From an uncultured Aggregatibacter sp. (GTDB taxonomy: Bacteria > Pseudomonadota > Gammaproteobacteria > Enterobacterales > Pasteurellaceae), in assembly GCF_901873365.1 (NCBI RefSeq), contig NZ_CABFLM010000061.1:1-24487 (forward strand): a DNA stretch of 24,487 nucleotides, read 5' to 3'. Made by a program: the position numbers and the translations under genes. The notes beneath the pieces were generated by a model. The model made no database searches. It was not told the origin of the DNA and saw only the letters and a program-made list of their open reading frames with translations. How positions within the stretch are numbered: the first letter of the stretch is position 1; the number at the start of each line of letters is the position of its first letter. Of this stretch, positions 1 through 6,200 are shown in pieces.

Positions 1-77
1 TGTGGCTGTGGCTGTGGCTGTGGCTGTGGCTGTGGCTGTGGCTGTGGCTGTGGCTGTGGCTGTGGCTGTGGCTGTGG
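1..77. repeat. Hexanucleotide tandem repeat TGTGGC coding for (Pro-Gln)n
   Basis: The unit TGTGGC repeats almost 13 times without interruption and continues past the left edge. On the minus strand in the autotransporter frame it reads CCA CAG, giving alternating Pro and Gln. Six bases is a multiple of three, so copy-number change alters linker length without shifting frame. Confidence 0.97.
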
Positions 78-1595
78 TGTGACTGCGCTTTGTGAGTGAG
101 CTAGCACCCAATTTTTTCCTTCAGGGGTTAAGAAGTATTTATAAGCACCGAGCGCCACATAACCATTGGCATTCGCTAAGTGAAATTTTGCATTTCCGCT
201 GTTGGTTTCAACTAAGGTTACTTTACCGTTTGCTACATGCGCGCCGTGATCCGTCACATTAAGGTGATGATCACCTTCCGCGTTTCCTTTCACAACGATT
301 TTATCGGTTTTGTTTTCAGCGATATTGGTATTGAGATCAAATGTGGTGGAGCCTGTGAGATCACCTTTAATCGTTAACGTTTTATATTCCGATGTCGGTT
401 CAAATTTGACCGTTGAGTTTTGCGTATTCAAGTGATGAAGAATACTCGATCGATTAAAACGCCACTGACTGTTTGCTAATGTGACGTTTACTTCAGTGTT
501 TGCCGGTTTTTGTGGGGTTTCAATAATTGCGCCACTCAGTTTGGAGTTATTATCAGCAAGAAGTTGTACCTGGAACGTGGCTTTATTGGCAATGTCTTCC
601 TCGTCTTCCTCAAATGGGAAATTCGGATCATTGATGGAAACGAGTGCTTTAGTGGTATTTAATTCGGTGTTATGTAAGTTCAGAGTGATTGTGCGTTCTT
701 GACCTAATGTCCCCAAAATCAATCCATAACCGGCTTTAATGTTAGAATCAGTTAAGTTAACCGTTGGTGAACCACCTTCATAGGTTTCCATGAAGGTACT
801 TTTATCGTTTAACGAGGCGTTTAACTTTTTAGCGTTAACACTTTGCGTGTCAGGGAGATCAGTGGCAATATCAAAAACAGATTGCAAATCCTGATTGCCG
901 TTAACGGTCACGTTCTCAATGTTCACAACGTCTTTTTCGTTAAGTGCATACGCCGTGTTGTCTTTACCATTCATCGTGATTTGATGATTCGAAGAATTAA
1001 TGATCGATGCTTGTCTCGATTCAATTGCATTTGAACCGTCATTATTGAGCTCAATGTCTGCTTGTGTATTGATGGTTGAATGATAGGAGCGAATTGCAGC
1101 ATTGCCGTCAAATTCACCGTAAGCATCAGGGATCTTGTGAATTTGAGAGAAGTTTTGGTCAACAATGAGTTTGACACCTTTTTCTAAATTTGCTGTTGTG
1201 CCATATGCATCCAGTAATTGGCTAGACGTATAATCCTCTTTGAGTGTTGCTTTAACGCCTGATTTTAAGGTGATGACATTCCCTTGTGCTGTTGAATCAT
1301 AAACACTAAACAAAAAATCCGTTGATTGACTAGGTTGACCTAGGGAGCGATCAGCCCCATTTTCTGTTTTTGCTTTATTTTGGTAATTTCCTGCTTCAAC
1401 GGTGATATTTAGCGCATTTTTGTATGCCGTCGGTGCTTTGTTGATGTGCCATTCGTTGTTAGGTCCGTGGGTATATATACAACCGGTTGGCGTATTGCAA
1501 GTGAGGTCCACCGCCCATGCCGAGTGGGCTAAACTTAATGCTGCTGCCACCAAACTTAACTGAAAAGTGCGGTGTGTTTTTGGCGTGTTTTTCAT
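1..1595 (-). CDS. Type V autotransporter adhesin, pertactin-like passenger (3' end outside window)
   Basis: I followed an uninterrupted frame for 531 codons from the ATG at 1595 to the left edge. A ribosome binding site AAGGAA lies just upstream. Residues 1-28 form a Sec signal peptide ending in an AHSAWA cleavage motif. The passenger is rich in Asn, Thr and Ser, as expected of a beta-helix, with an acidic patch (FEEDEED) near its middle. Residues about 420-506 resemble the C-terminal passenger/autochaperone region of pertactin-type autotransporters, including the motif GYVALGAYKYFLTPEGKNW. A Pro-Gln alternating linker follows from residue 507. The beta-barrel translocator expected next is outside the window, so the class rests on the passenger and the linker. 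The product should be exported and displayed on the outer membrane, probably as an adhesin. Ligand and exact family are unknown. An uptake signal (1565-1573) is built into the signal-peptide codons. The gene is divergent from sodA. Confidence 0.85.
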   Translation of the reverse strand, partial: MKNTPKTHRTFQLSLVAAALSLAHSAWAVDLTCNTPTGCIYTHGPNNEWHINKAPTAYKNALNITVEAGNYQNKAKTENGADRSLGQPSQSTDFLFSVYDSTAQGNVITLKSGVKATLKEDYTSSQLLDAYGTTANLEKGVKLIVDQNFSQIHKIPDAYGEFDGNAAIRSYHSTINTQADIELNNDGSNAIESRQASIINSSNHQITMNGKDNTAYALNEKDVVNIENVTVNGNQDLQSVFDIATDLPDTQSVNAKKLNASLNDKSTFMETYEGGSPTVNLTDSNIKAGYGLILGTLGQERTITLNLHNTELNTTKALVSINDPNFPFEEDEEDIANKATFQVQLLADNNSKLSGAIIETPQKPANTEVNVTLANSQWRFNRSSILHHLNTQNSTVKFEPTSEYKTLTIKGDLTGSTTFDLNTNIAENKTDKIVVKGNAEGDHHLNVTDHGAHVANGKVTLVETNSGNAKFHLANANGYVALGAYKYFLTPEGKNWVLAHSQSAVTPQPQPQPQPQPQPQPQPQPQPQPQP

Positions 1596-1740
1596 CTTCG
1601 TTCCTTTTCGTGATTAATCAAGAAACACGTGTATTTTATGACTCTCAGCACTAAAAATATCACGTTGAATTCGTCGGCAAATTCTACTAAAAATGCCCCT
1701 TTTAGCTCAAGAACAAGTTATTTTCTGATTGCAGCATTTA

Positions 1741-1754
1741 ATGATCTTAATCAA
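1741..1754 (+). promoter_or_regulatory. Probable FNR-type operator of sodA
   Basis: ATGAT, four bases, ATCAA: nine of ten positions match the FNR consensus TTGAT-N4-ATCAA. The centre lies about 28 bases before the start site predicted from the -10 box, so bound FNR would overlap RNA polymerase and repress. This fits the known anaerobic repression of sodA in E. coli. It is predicted from sequence only. Confidence 0.55.
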
Positions 1755-1763
1755 ATTTCATGC

Positions 1764-1769
1764 TATGAT
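1764..1769 (+). promoter_or_regulatory. sodA -10 element
   Basis: TATGAT is preceded by TGC, giving an extended -10 element. No good -35 hexamer is visible at the normal distance, where the FNR-like site lies. It stands 48 bases before the sodA start codon. Confidence 0.5.
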
Positions 1770-1816
1770 TTGCCTCGTTTTTAAACATAAATTTACTCAA
1801 ACAAAAGGAAAAAATT

Positions 1817-2461
1817 ATGGCTTATACTTTACCTGAATTAGGTTATGCTTATGACGCATTAGAACCCCATTTCGATGCGCAAACCATGGAAATCCACCAC
1901 TCCAAACACCACCAAGCCTATGTGAACAATGCCAATGCTGTGTTGGAAAATTCCCCAGAATTACAAGAACTTGCCGGCGGTTGCCCGGGTAAATTATTGG
2001 CTCATTTACATGAAGTTGCACCTGAAAAACGCCCGGCATTACGCAATAACGCAGGCGGCCACTTAAACCACAGTTTATTCTGGAAAAGTTTGAAAAAAGG
2101 TACTACGCTAAAAGGCGCATTAAAAGACGCCATTGAACGTGATTTTGGCTCTGTTGAAAACTTCAAAGCGGAATTTGAAAAAGCGGCAGCGACCCGTTTT
2201 GGTTCCGGTTGGGCATGGTTAGTGTTAGAAAACGGCAAACTTGCGGTGGTTTCTACGGCAAATCAAGACAACCCAATTATGGGTAAAGAATTTGCCGGCT
2301 GTTCAGGCACACCAATCTTCGGTTTAGACGTTTGGGAACACGCGTACTATTTGAAATTCCAAAACCGCCGTCCGGACTACATCAAAGAATTCTGGAATGT
2401 GATCAACTGGGATTTTGCGAACGAACGCTTTGAAAAAGCATTAGCTGAAGCTCACCATTAA
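1817..2461 (+). CDS. sodA: Superoxide dismutase, manganese type
   Basis: This 214-residue protein converts superoxide to oxygen and hydrogen peroxide in the cytoplasm. It aligns from memory along its length with E. coli and H. influenzae SodA. The metal ligands are visible: His27 (in MEIHHSKHH), His82 (in GGHLNHSLFW), and Asp171 and His175 (in DVWEHAYY). Gln150 in STANQDN is at the position typical of Mn enzymes. The segment after residue 46 (ELAGGCPGKL) differs from the E. coli sequence, as loop residues often do. A ribosome binding site AAAGGAAAA precedes the ATG. An FNR-like site upstream suggests anaerobic repression. The gene converges on purN, with a strong hairpin between the two. Confidence 0.97.
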   Translation: MAYTLPELGYAYDALEPHFDAQTMEIHHSKHHQAYVNNANAVLENSPELQELAGGCPGKLLAHLHEVAPEKRPALRNNAGGHLNHSLFWKSLKKGTTLKGALKDAIERDFGSVENFKAEFEKAAATRFGSGWAWLVLENGKLAVVSTANQDNPIMGKEFAGCSGTPIFGLDVWEHAYYLKFQNRRPDYIKEFWNVINWDFANERFEKALAEAHH

Positions 2462-2480
2462 TTTTAAGTCAGCCTCATGT

Positions 2481-2515
2481 CGTCATCTACACAGAGATTG
2501 TGTAGATGACGTTTA
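2481..2515 (+). terminator. sodA terminator hairpin
   Basis: A perfect 13-base-pair stem pairs 2481-2493 (CGTCATCTACACA) with 2499-2511, around a 5-base loop. A short TTT follows on the plus strand. The U-tract is weak. The position between convergent sodA and purN suggests it ends sodA transcripts and may also block readthrough from purN. Confidence 0.75.
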
Positions 2516-3157
2516 GGATTCGTCCACTGCGTAACCTTGCGGTGGCAATAAGTGCCCATCTAAATAAGCACCATCGCTTTTTTGTGTTAAACGCCCGTCC
2601 ACAAACCATTTTATCACTAAGGGATAAAACCGAATTTCTTGTGTTTTTACCCGTTCTTCAATGTCCGTGATGTTATCATCGGGGAAAATCGGCACTTTGG
2701 CTTGTAATACAATGGCGCCACCGTCCACTTCTTCATTCACAAAATGAATGGTCATGCCGTGTTCCGTTTCACCGGCGTCTATGGCGCGTTGATAAGTATG
2801 CAATCCTGCGTATTTGGGCAATAAGGAAGGGTGAATGTTGAGAATTTTTCCTGCAAAACGTCGGGTGAATTCCGCGCTCAGAATTTTCATGTAGCCGGCA
2901 AGTACAATTAAATCTGCACCGAGATTGTCGATTTCATCACCAATATGGCGATCCATGTCGAGGTTATCAGCGTAATTACGACGCAAAAAAGTGCGGTGAA
3001 AAATACCCGCACTTTGGGCGCGTTGCAATCCAAAGGCATCTGCTTGATTGCTGAATACGCCGACGATTTCGGCGTTAATATAGCGCGATTGGCAAGCATC
3101 AATGATCGCTTGTAAATTCGTGCCATAACCGGAAATGAGAACAACGATTTTCTTCAT
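2513..3157 (-). CDS. purN: Phosphoribosylglycinamide formyltransferase (GART), folate-dependent
   Basis: The 214-residue enzyme transfers a formyl group from 10-formyltetrahydrofolate to GAR, the third step of de novo purine synthesis. It begins with the Rossmann-like KKIVVLISGYGTNLQAII segment. It carries the catalytic set Asn107 and His109 (in KILNIHPSLLPKY) and Asp145 (in NEEVDGGAI). Its C-terminus LPPQGYA matches E. coli PurN. The ATG shares one base with the purM stop codon (TAATG), so the two are probably translationally coupled. Codons for residues 48-57 contain an inverted pair of DNA uptake signals that would form an intrinsic-terminator-like hairpin in the mRNA (2985-3015). The surrounding residues differ from E. 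coli, in a region that appears tolerant of change. Confidence 0.96.
   Translation of the reverse strand: MKKIVVLISGYGTNLQAIIDACQSRYINAEIVGVFSNQADAFGLQRAQSAGIFHRTFLRRNYADNLDMDRHIGDEIDNLGADLIVLAGYMKILSAEFTRRFAGKILNIHPSLLPKYAGLHTYQRAIDAGETEHGMTIHFVNEEVDGGAIVLQAKVPIFPDDNITDIEERVKTQEIRFYPLVIKWFVDGRLTQKSDGAYLDGHLLPPQGYAVDES
2985..3015 (-). repeat. Inverted uptake-signal pair inside purN, terminator-like
   Basis: AAAGTGCGG at 2988-2996 and CCGCACTTT at 3007-3015 form a perfect 9-base-pair inverted repeat around a 10-base loop. On the coding (minus) strand the second arm ends in a run of six T (2990 down to 2985). This is the layout of a rho-independent terminator, yet it lies within an intact reading frame. 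Confidence 0.8.
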
Positions 3158-4197
3158 TAACGAATAACAACTTGTTCTTTATCGTCTTGGGCAAGATGTT
3201 GGATTTCACCAATGACCCAAGCTTTCTCGCCTGCTTGTTGGAGCAGTCCAAGGGCGGTTTCTACATTTTCTCTCGGCAATGCCACAATCATGCCGACGCC
3301 GCAGTTAAAGGTGCGGTACATTTCGTGGTCGGTAATGTTGCCATGCTGTTGCAACCAATCGAAAGCTGCCGGCCATTGCCAGCTGTTCTCGTTAATCACC
3401 GCTTTGACACTGTTAGGCAACACGCGCGGGATATTTTCCCAGAAACCGCCGCCGGTTAAGTGGGCGATAGCGTGAACATCAACGTGTTTGATCAGTTGTA
3501 AAATGGATTTTACATAAATTTTGGTTGGCGCCAGCAAGTGATCCGCTAAAGAACGACCGTCAAGTTGTGCTTCGGCGGGATTTATACCGGCAACATCAAT
3601 GACTTTACGAATTAACGAATAACCGTTGGAATGTGGGCCGCTGGACCCTAGGGCGATTAACGCATCGCCGACTTTGACTTGGCTGCCGTCAATGATTTCG
3701 GATTTTTCTACCACACCCACGCAGAAACCGGCTAGGTCGTAATCACCTTGGTGATACATTCCCGGCATTTCAGCCGTTTCACCGCCAACCAAGGCGCAAC
3801 CGGATTGTTCACAGCCGTTGGCAATGCCTTTAATCACGCTGGTGGCAACATCCACGTCTAATTTGCCGGTGGCGTAATAATCCAAGAAGAACAAGGGTTC
3901 GGCACCTTGCACCACCAAGTCATTTACGCACATGGCGACAAGATCAATACCAATGCTGTCGTGACGATTTAAATCAATGGCTAAACGTAATTTTGTGCCA
4001 ACGCCATCGGTGCCGGACACCAAAATCGGTTCTTTGTATTTCGCCGGAATTGCACATAAGGCACCAAATCCACCCAAGCCGCCGATGACTTCAGGGCGAG
4101 TAGTGCGTTTGACGTCAGGTTTAATACGCTCAACTAATTCGTTACCGGCATTGATATCTACGCCGGCATCTTTGTAACTTAAGGATGGTGTACTCAC
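3157..4197 (-). CDS. purM: Phosphoribosylformylglycinamidine cyclo-ligase (AIR synthetase)
   Basis: This ATP-dependent enzyme closes the imidazole ring, converting FGAM to AIR in purine synthesis. The sequence matches PurM throughout: SLSYKDAGVDINAGN at the N-terminus, GGLGGFGALC, SGTDGVGTKLRLA, GGETAEMPGMYH, GSSGPHSNGYSL and LTGGGFWENIPRVLP. I chose the GTG at 4197 (346 residues) because family proteins begin just before SLSYKDAG and a GGGAAG ribosome binding site lies close upstream. An in-frame ATG at 4296 would add 33 residues unlike any PurM and would run through the promoter and PurR-like site. It is the first gene of purM-purN and overlaps purN by one base. Confidence 0.95.
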   Translation of the reverse strand: MSTPSLSYKDAGVDINAGNELVERIKPDVKRTTRPEVIGGLGGFGALCAIPAKYKEPILVSGTDGVGTKLRLAIDLNRHDSIGIDLVAMCVNDLVVQGAEPLFFLDYYATGKLDVDVATSVIKGIANGCEQSGCALVGGETAEMPGMYHQGDYDLAGFCVGVVEKSEIIDGSQVKVGDALIALGSSGPHSNGYSLIRKVIDVAGINPAEAQLDGRSLADHLLAPTKIYVKSILQLIKHVDVHAIAHLTGGGFWENIPRVLPNSVKAVINENSWQWPAAFDWLQQHGNITDHEMYRTFNCGVGMIVALPRENVETALGLLQQAGEKAWVIGEIQHLAQDDKEQVVIR

Positions 4198-4242
4198 GAT
4201 GGCTTCCCGTTGATTTATGAAAATAAAATGAATGAGGGCGCC

Positions 4243-4248
4243 ATTGTA
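4243..4248 (-). promoter_or_regulatory. purM -10 element
   Basis: On the minus strand this reads TACAAT. A weak -35 candidate TCGCAA lies 17 bases upstream. The PurR-like operator fills the space between, as expected of a promoter repressed by purines. Confidence 0.5.
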
Positions 4249-4255
4249 CACGCTT

Positions 4256-4271
4256 ACGCAATCGTTTGCGA
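4256..4271 (-). promoter_or_regulatory. PurR-type operator of purMN
   Basis: The 16-base near-palindrome ACGCAATCGTTTGCGA (plus strand) matches the E. coli PurR consensus ACGCAAACGTTTGCGT at 14 of 16 positions. It lies 59 bases before the chosen purM GTG, upstream of the -10 box. E. coli purMN is PurR-regulated, so repression by purine bases is the expected role. Confidence 0.8.
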
Positions 4272-4380
4272 GGTGTGAAACGGATTTTTCTCTCAAGGCG
4301 AGGTTTCAATTAGCTATTAGGTGGAAATTATGACAAAATGAACCACATAGGAATCGTTCGAAATAAAAAAGGAGTTTGCT

Positions 4381-4884
4381 ATGAAAAAAACGATCGTCAT
4401 TTTAACCGCACTTTTATTGGCAGCTTGTACTTCCTTCTCCCATTCGAACAAATCGGTATCCACGCAGCAATATGAGGCAAAAGCGCAGGAAGAGGTTTCC
4501 ATCACGCCACCAAAGAAAACAAAGGTCGGTTTCTTACAACTCATGCCGGGCATTTTTTATTATGTTGATACTGATTCCATTTGGGTGGATAACAAAGATA
4601 AACGTCTTATTCACTTTGATGCGGTGATCAATTTAGATAAAGGATTATATGTCTTTGAAGAGCATCCTAAGTTATATGCTAAATCTATGCGTCAATATAA
4701 GATCTTAAATTGTGAGAATCATCATTTTACGCATGTGCGTAGCGATTTTTATGCTGATTTCTGGGGAGAAGGCATTCGTACTGCGCCAAAACGTCAATCT
4801 CAGCACACGATTACGTTACAACCGCAATCTTCGTTGTACATTTTAGGCGAAGTCATTTGCGCCAATATGTATCGTCGGAAATAA
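4381..4884 (+). CDS. pe: Surface lipoprotein, adhesin protein E family
   Basis: The 167-residue protein has a lipoprotein signal peptide with lipobox LAAC and lipidated Cys16. The mature part resembles H. influenzae protein E, a surface lipoprotein known to bind vitronectin, laminin and plasminogen. Shared features include YYVDTDSIWVDN, IHFDAVINLDKGLYV, RQYKILNCENHHFTHVRSDFY and a late ICAN. Cys111 and Cys160 could form a disulfide. The segment around residues 96-120 corresponds to the ligand-binding region reported for protein E. Within it, PKRYA of H. influenzae (from memory) is PKLYA here, so binding may differ. The protein also ends sooner after ICAN. An AAGGAG site precedes the ATG. A DNA uptake signal (4405-4413) is part of the signal-peptide codons. 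It is divergent from purM and appears monocistronic. Confidence 0.85.
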   Translation: MKKTIVILTALLLAACTSFSHSNKSVSTQQYEAKAQEEVSITPPKKTKVGFLQLMPGIFYYVDTDSIWVDNKDKRLIHFDAVINLDKGLYVFEEHPKLYAKSMRQYKILNCENHHFTHVRSDFYADFWGEGIRTAPKRQSQHTITLQPQSSLYILGEVICANMYRRK

Positions 4885-4891
4885 ATTACGC

Positions 4892-4966
4892 ATGGAACGT
4901 TATTTAACGCTTTCGGATATTCATGATTTCGTGCAACAAGTTGCACGCTACGATTCACTAAAATAG
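4892..4966 (+). CDS. Possible 24-residue small ORF downstream of pe
   Basis: An ATG eight bases after the pe stop opens a 24-codon frame reading MERYLTLSDIHDFVQQVARY and four more residues (DSLK). The peptide looks amphipathic and protein-like. There is only a weak GGA upstream, inside the pe coding region. The frame contains a perfect palindrome (CGTGCAAC/GTTGCACG, 4930-4947) and ends inside another small hairpin (TCACTA/TAGTGA, 4955-4969). It may be a tiny gene, the stump of a lost gene, or chance. I do not recognise it. Confidence 0.15.
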   Translation: MERYLTLSDIHDFVQQVARYDSLK

Positions 4967-4990
4967 TGATATGAAAATAAACACGGTGAC

Positions 4991-5054
4991 CGGTTTTTAC
5001 AAGCCCCTTGAGGGGCTTGTGGAGTATGGGTCCTAAAGGGGAGCCTAAAAACCG
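4991..5054. repeat. Nested inverted-repeat element between pe and ribB
   Basis: Outer arms CGGTTTTTA (4991-4999) and TAAAAACCG (5046-5054) are perfect 9-base inverted repeats. Inside, ACAAGCCCC (4999-5007) and GGGGCTTGT (5012-5020) form a perfect 9-base-pair hairpin with loop TTGA. About 25 further bases complete the 64-base unit. The right outer arm shares bases with the ribB terminator. It could be a dispersed miniature repeat, a bidirectional terminator region or a small structured RNA. Confidence 0.6.
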
Positions 5055-5070
5055 CACGTTTTACATGCGG
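5046..5070 (-). terminator. ribB rho-independent terminator
   Basis: On the minus strand CCGCATG (5070-5064) pairs with CGTGCGG (5058-5052), with one U-G pair, around the loop TAAAA. TTTTT follows immediately. It begins five bases after the ribB stop codon. Confidence 0.85.
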
Positions 5071-5074
5071 ATTG

Positions 5075-5716
5075 TTATTCAGCTTGTAATTTATAAGCGA
5101 CTAAATCTTCAATCGTCACAACAGGGAAGTGATGTTGTTTGGCAAAAGCGACGATTTCCGGTGCGCGAGCCATGGTGCCGTCGTCATTGGTGATTTCGCA
5201 AATCACCCCGGCAGGTTTAAAACCGGCAAAACGGGCTAATTCAATGGCGGCTTCCGTATGACCACGACGTTCTAATACACCGCCTTTGGCTGCACGCAAA
5301 GGGAAAATATGCCCCGGACGATGTAAATCGGACGGTTTCGCGCCATTGGCAATCGCCGTTTTAATGGTTGTTACACGATCGGCGGCAGAAACACCGGTAG
5401 AAACGCCTTTTGCTGCTTCGATTGAAATCGTAAAGGCGGTTTTATTCACGCTGGTATTATTGGCCACCATCGGTGGGAGATCCAATTGTTGGCATAATTC
5501 ATCAGTGATACATAAACACACGATACCACTTCCGTAGCGAATTAATTTCGCCATTTGCTCAGGGGTAATGGTTTCTGCCGGAAAAATCAGATCGCCTTCA
5601 TTTTCACGATCTTCATCGTCAAGCACTAAGACGCCATTGCCTTGTTGAAAAGCTTGAATCGCAGAAATAACACGTTGTTCCGGCGTGCCGAATTGGGAGA
5701 GTAATGACTGATTCAT
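5075..5716 (-). CDS. ribB: 3,4-dihydroxy-2-butanone 4-phosphate synthase
   Basis: The enzyme converts ribulose 5-phosphate to dihydroxybutanone phosphate plus formate, the first step of the pentose-phosphate branch of riboflavin synthesis. The 213-residue protein is a stand-alone RibB, without a fused GTP cyclohydrolase. Diagnostic segments are VLVLDDEDRENEGDLIFPAE (acidic metal-binding loop), GSGIVCLCIT, STGVSAADRVTTIK, RPGHIFPLRA and GHTEAAIEL. I chose the ATG at 5716 because it gives the family N-terminus MNQSLLSQFGTPEQRV and follows an AAGGAA site. An in-frame upstream ATG at 5809 lies within the riboswitch leader. Expression should fall when FMN binds the leader aptamer, most simply by hiding the ribosome binding site. 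Confidence 0.96.
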   Translation of the reverse strand: MNQSLLSQFGTPEQRVISAIQAFQQGNGVLVLDDEDRENEGDLIFPAETITPEQMAKLIRYGSGIVCLCITDELCQQLDLPPMVANNTSVNKTAFTISIEAAKGVSTGVSAADRVTTIKTAIANGAKPSDLHRPGHIFPLRAAKGGVLERRGHTEAAIELARFAGFKPAGVICEITNDDGTMARAPEIVAFAKQHHFPVVTIEDLVAYKLQAE

Positions 5717-5826
5717 AGTAAATTCCTTCGTTAAAACTTGAGATACCAGAATCAGGGCTGATGAGGGAATATCGCCGGTGTAAATCATACATTGCCGTAA
5801 AGATAACAACGCATGACGTTGCCTAA

Positions 5827-5965
5827 ATTCTCTTTCATCCAGACTTTTACTGTCGGCTTTGGAGTTTCACCAAATCTGCTGACTTTGCCAAAAAAGCAAA
5901 CGCTCGTGGGCTTTATGTGTAAACATATTTACCACCGGTAGGGAATTTCGCCCTGCCCTGAGAAT
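5827..5965 (-). promoter_or_regulatory. FMN riboswitch (RFN element) of ribB
   Basis: Reading the minus strand, all conserved RFN segments are present in order: AGGGCAGGGCGAAATTCCC, ACCGGTGGT, AGCCCACGAGC, CAGATTTGGTG, CCAAAGCCGACAGT and AGTCTGGATG. ATTCTC (5965-5960) and GAGAAT (5832-5827) close the P1 stem. A variable helix TAAA/TTTA sits in the arm after ACCGGTGGT. The leader runs on about 110 bases to the ribB start. ATTCC near 5765 could pair with GGAAT at the ribosome binding site, suggesting translational control, but no structure was computed. Confidence 0.95.
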
Positions 5966-5973
5966 GCGGATGT

Positions 5974-5979
5974 AGTATA
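5974..5979 (-). promoter_or_regulatory. ribB -10 element
   Basis: TATACT on the minus strand would start transcription near 5967, just at the first base of the riboswitch aptamer. The -35 region is only a T-rich run, a weak match. Confidence 0.55.
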
Positions 5980-6200
5980 GCGCAAAGGCTGTGAATAAAA
6001 AACGTTTTTATTTATGCTTGAATTACACAAAATAGTGCGGATAATAGATAAAAATAGGGCATTTATGCGATTTTTTTCAAAAATAGTGCAGGCTATGCGA
6101 CAGCACTAAAGCGCACCAAGGTGTGTTGTGCTTTTTATAAAACGTTACCAAAAATTACCGCACTTTTGCCTCAATAACGAGGTTAAATAAGGAAATAAGT
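5980..6200. other. Intergenic region between ribB leader and nadR
   Basis: This stretch holds the upstream part of the ribB promoter and the nadR leader. The 10-mer AAAATAGTGC occurs twice, near 6029 and 6080. One DNA uptake signal is at 6157-6165. An 8-base-pair stem (6108-6115 with 6127-6134, one G-U pair) is followed by a short U-rich stretch and could be a weak terminator or attenuator before nadR. The nadR ribosome binding site is AAGGAAAT. I see no gene and no clear NadR operator. Confidence 0.5.

Noticed and set aside
1..77. CRISPR-like or satellite array
   Set aside because: The unit is six bases with no spacers and fits the autotransporter frame exactly.
107..118. Homopolymer T tract as a phase-variation switch in the autotransporter
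   Set aside because: Only six T; too short to expect frequent slippage.
4198..4296. N-terminal extension of purM
   Set aside because: Residues are unlike PurM, and the frame crosses the PurR operator and -10 box.
5717..5809. N-terminal extension of ribB
   Set aside because: The extra residues are not found in RibB and lie in the riboswitch leader; the ATG at 5716 has a ribosome binding site.
5905..5935. NadR operator (TGTTTA-type half-sites) near nadR
   Set aside because: The matching bases form the variable helix of the FMN riboswitch on the other strand.
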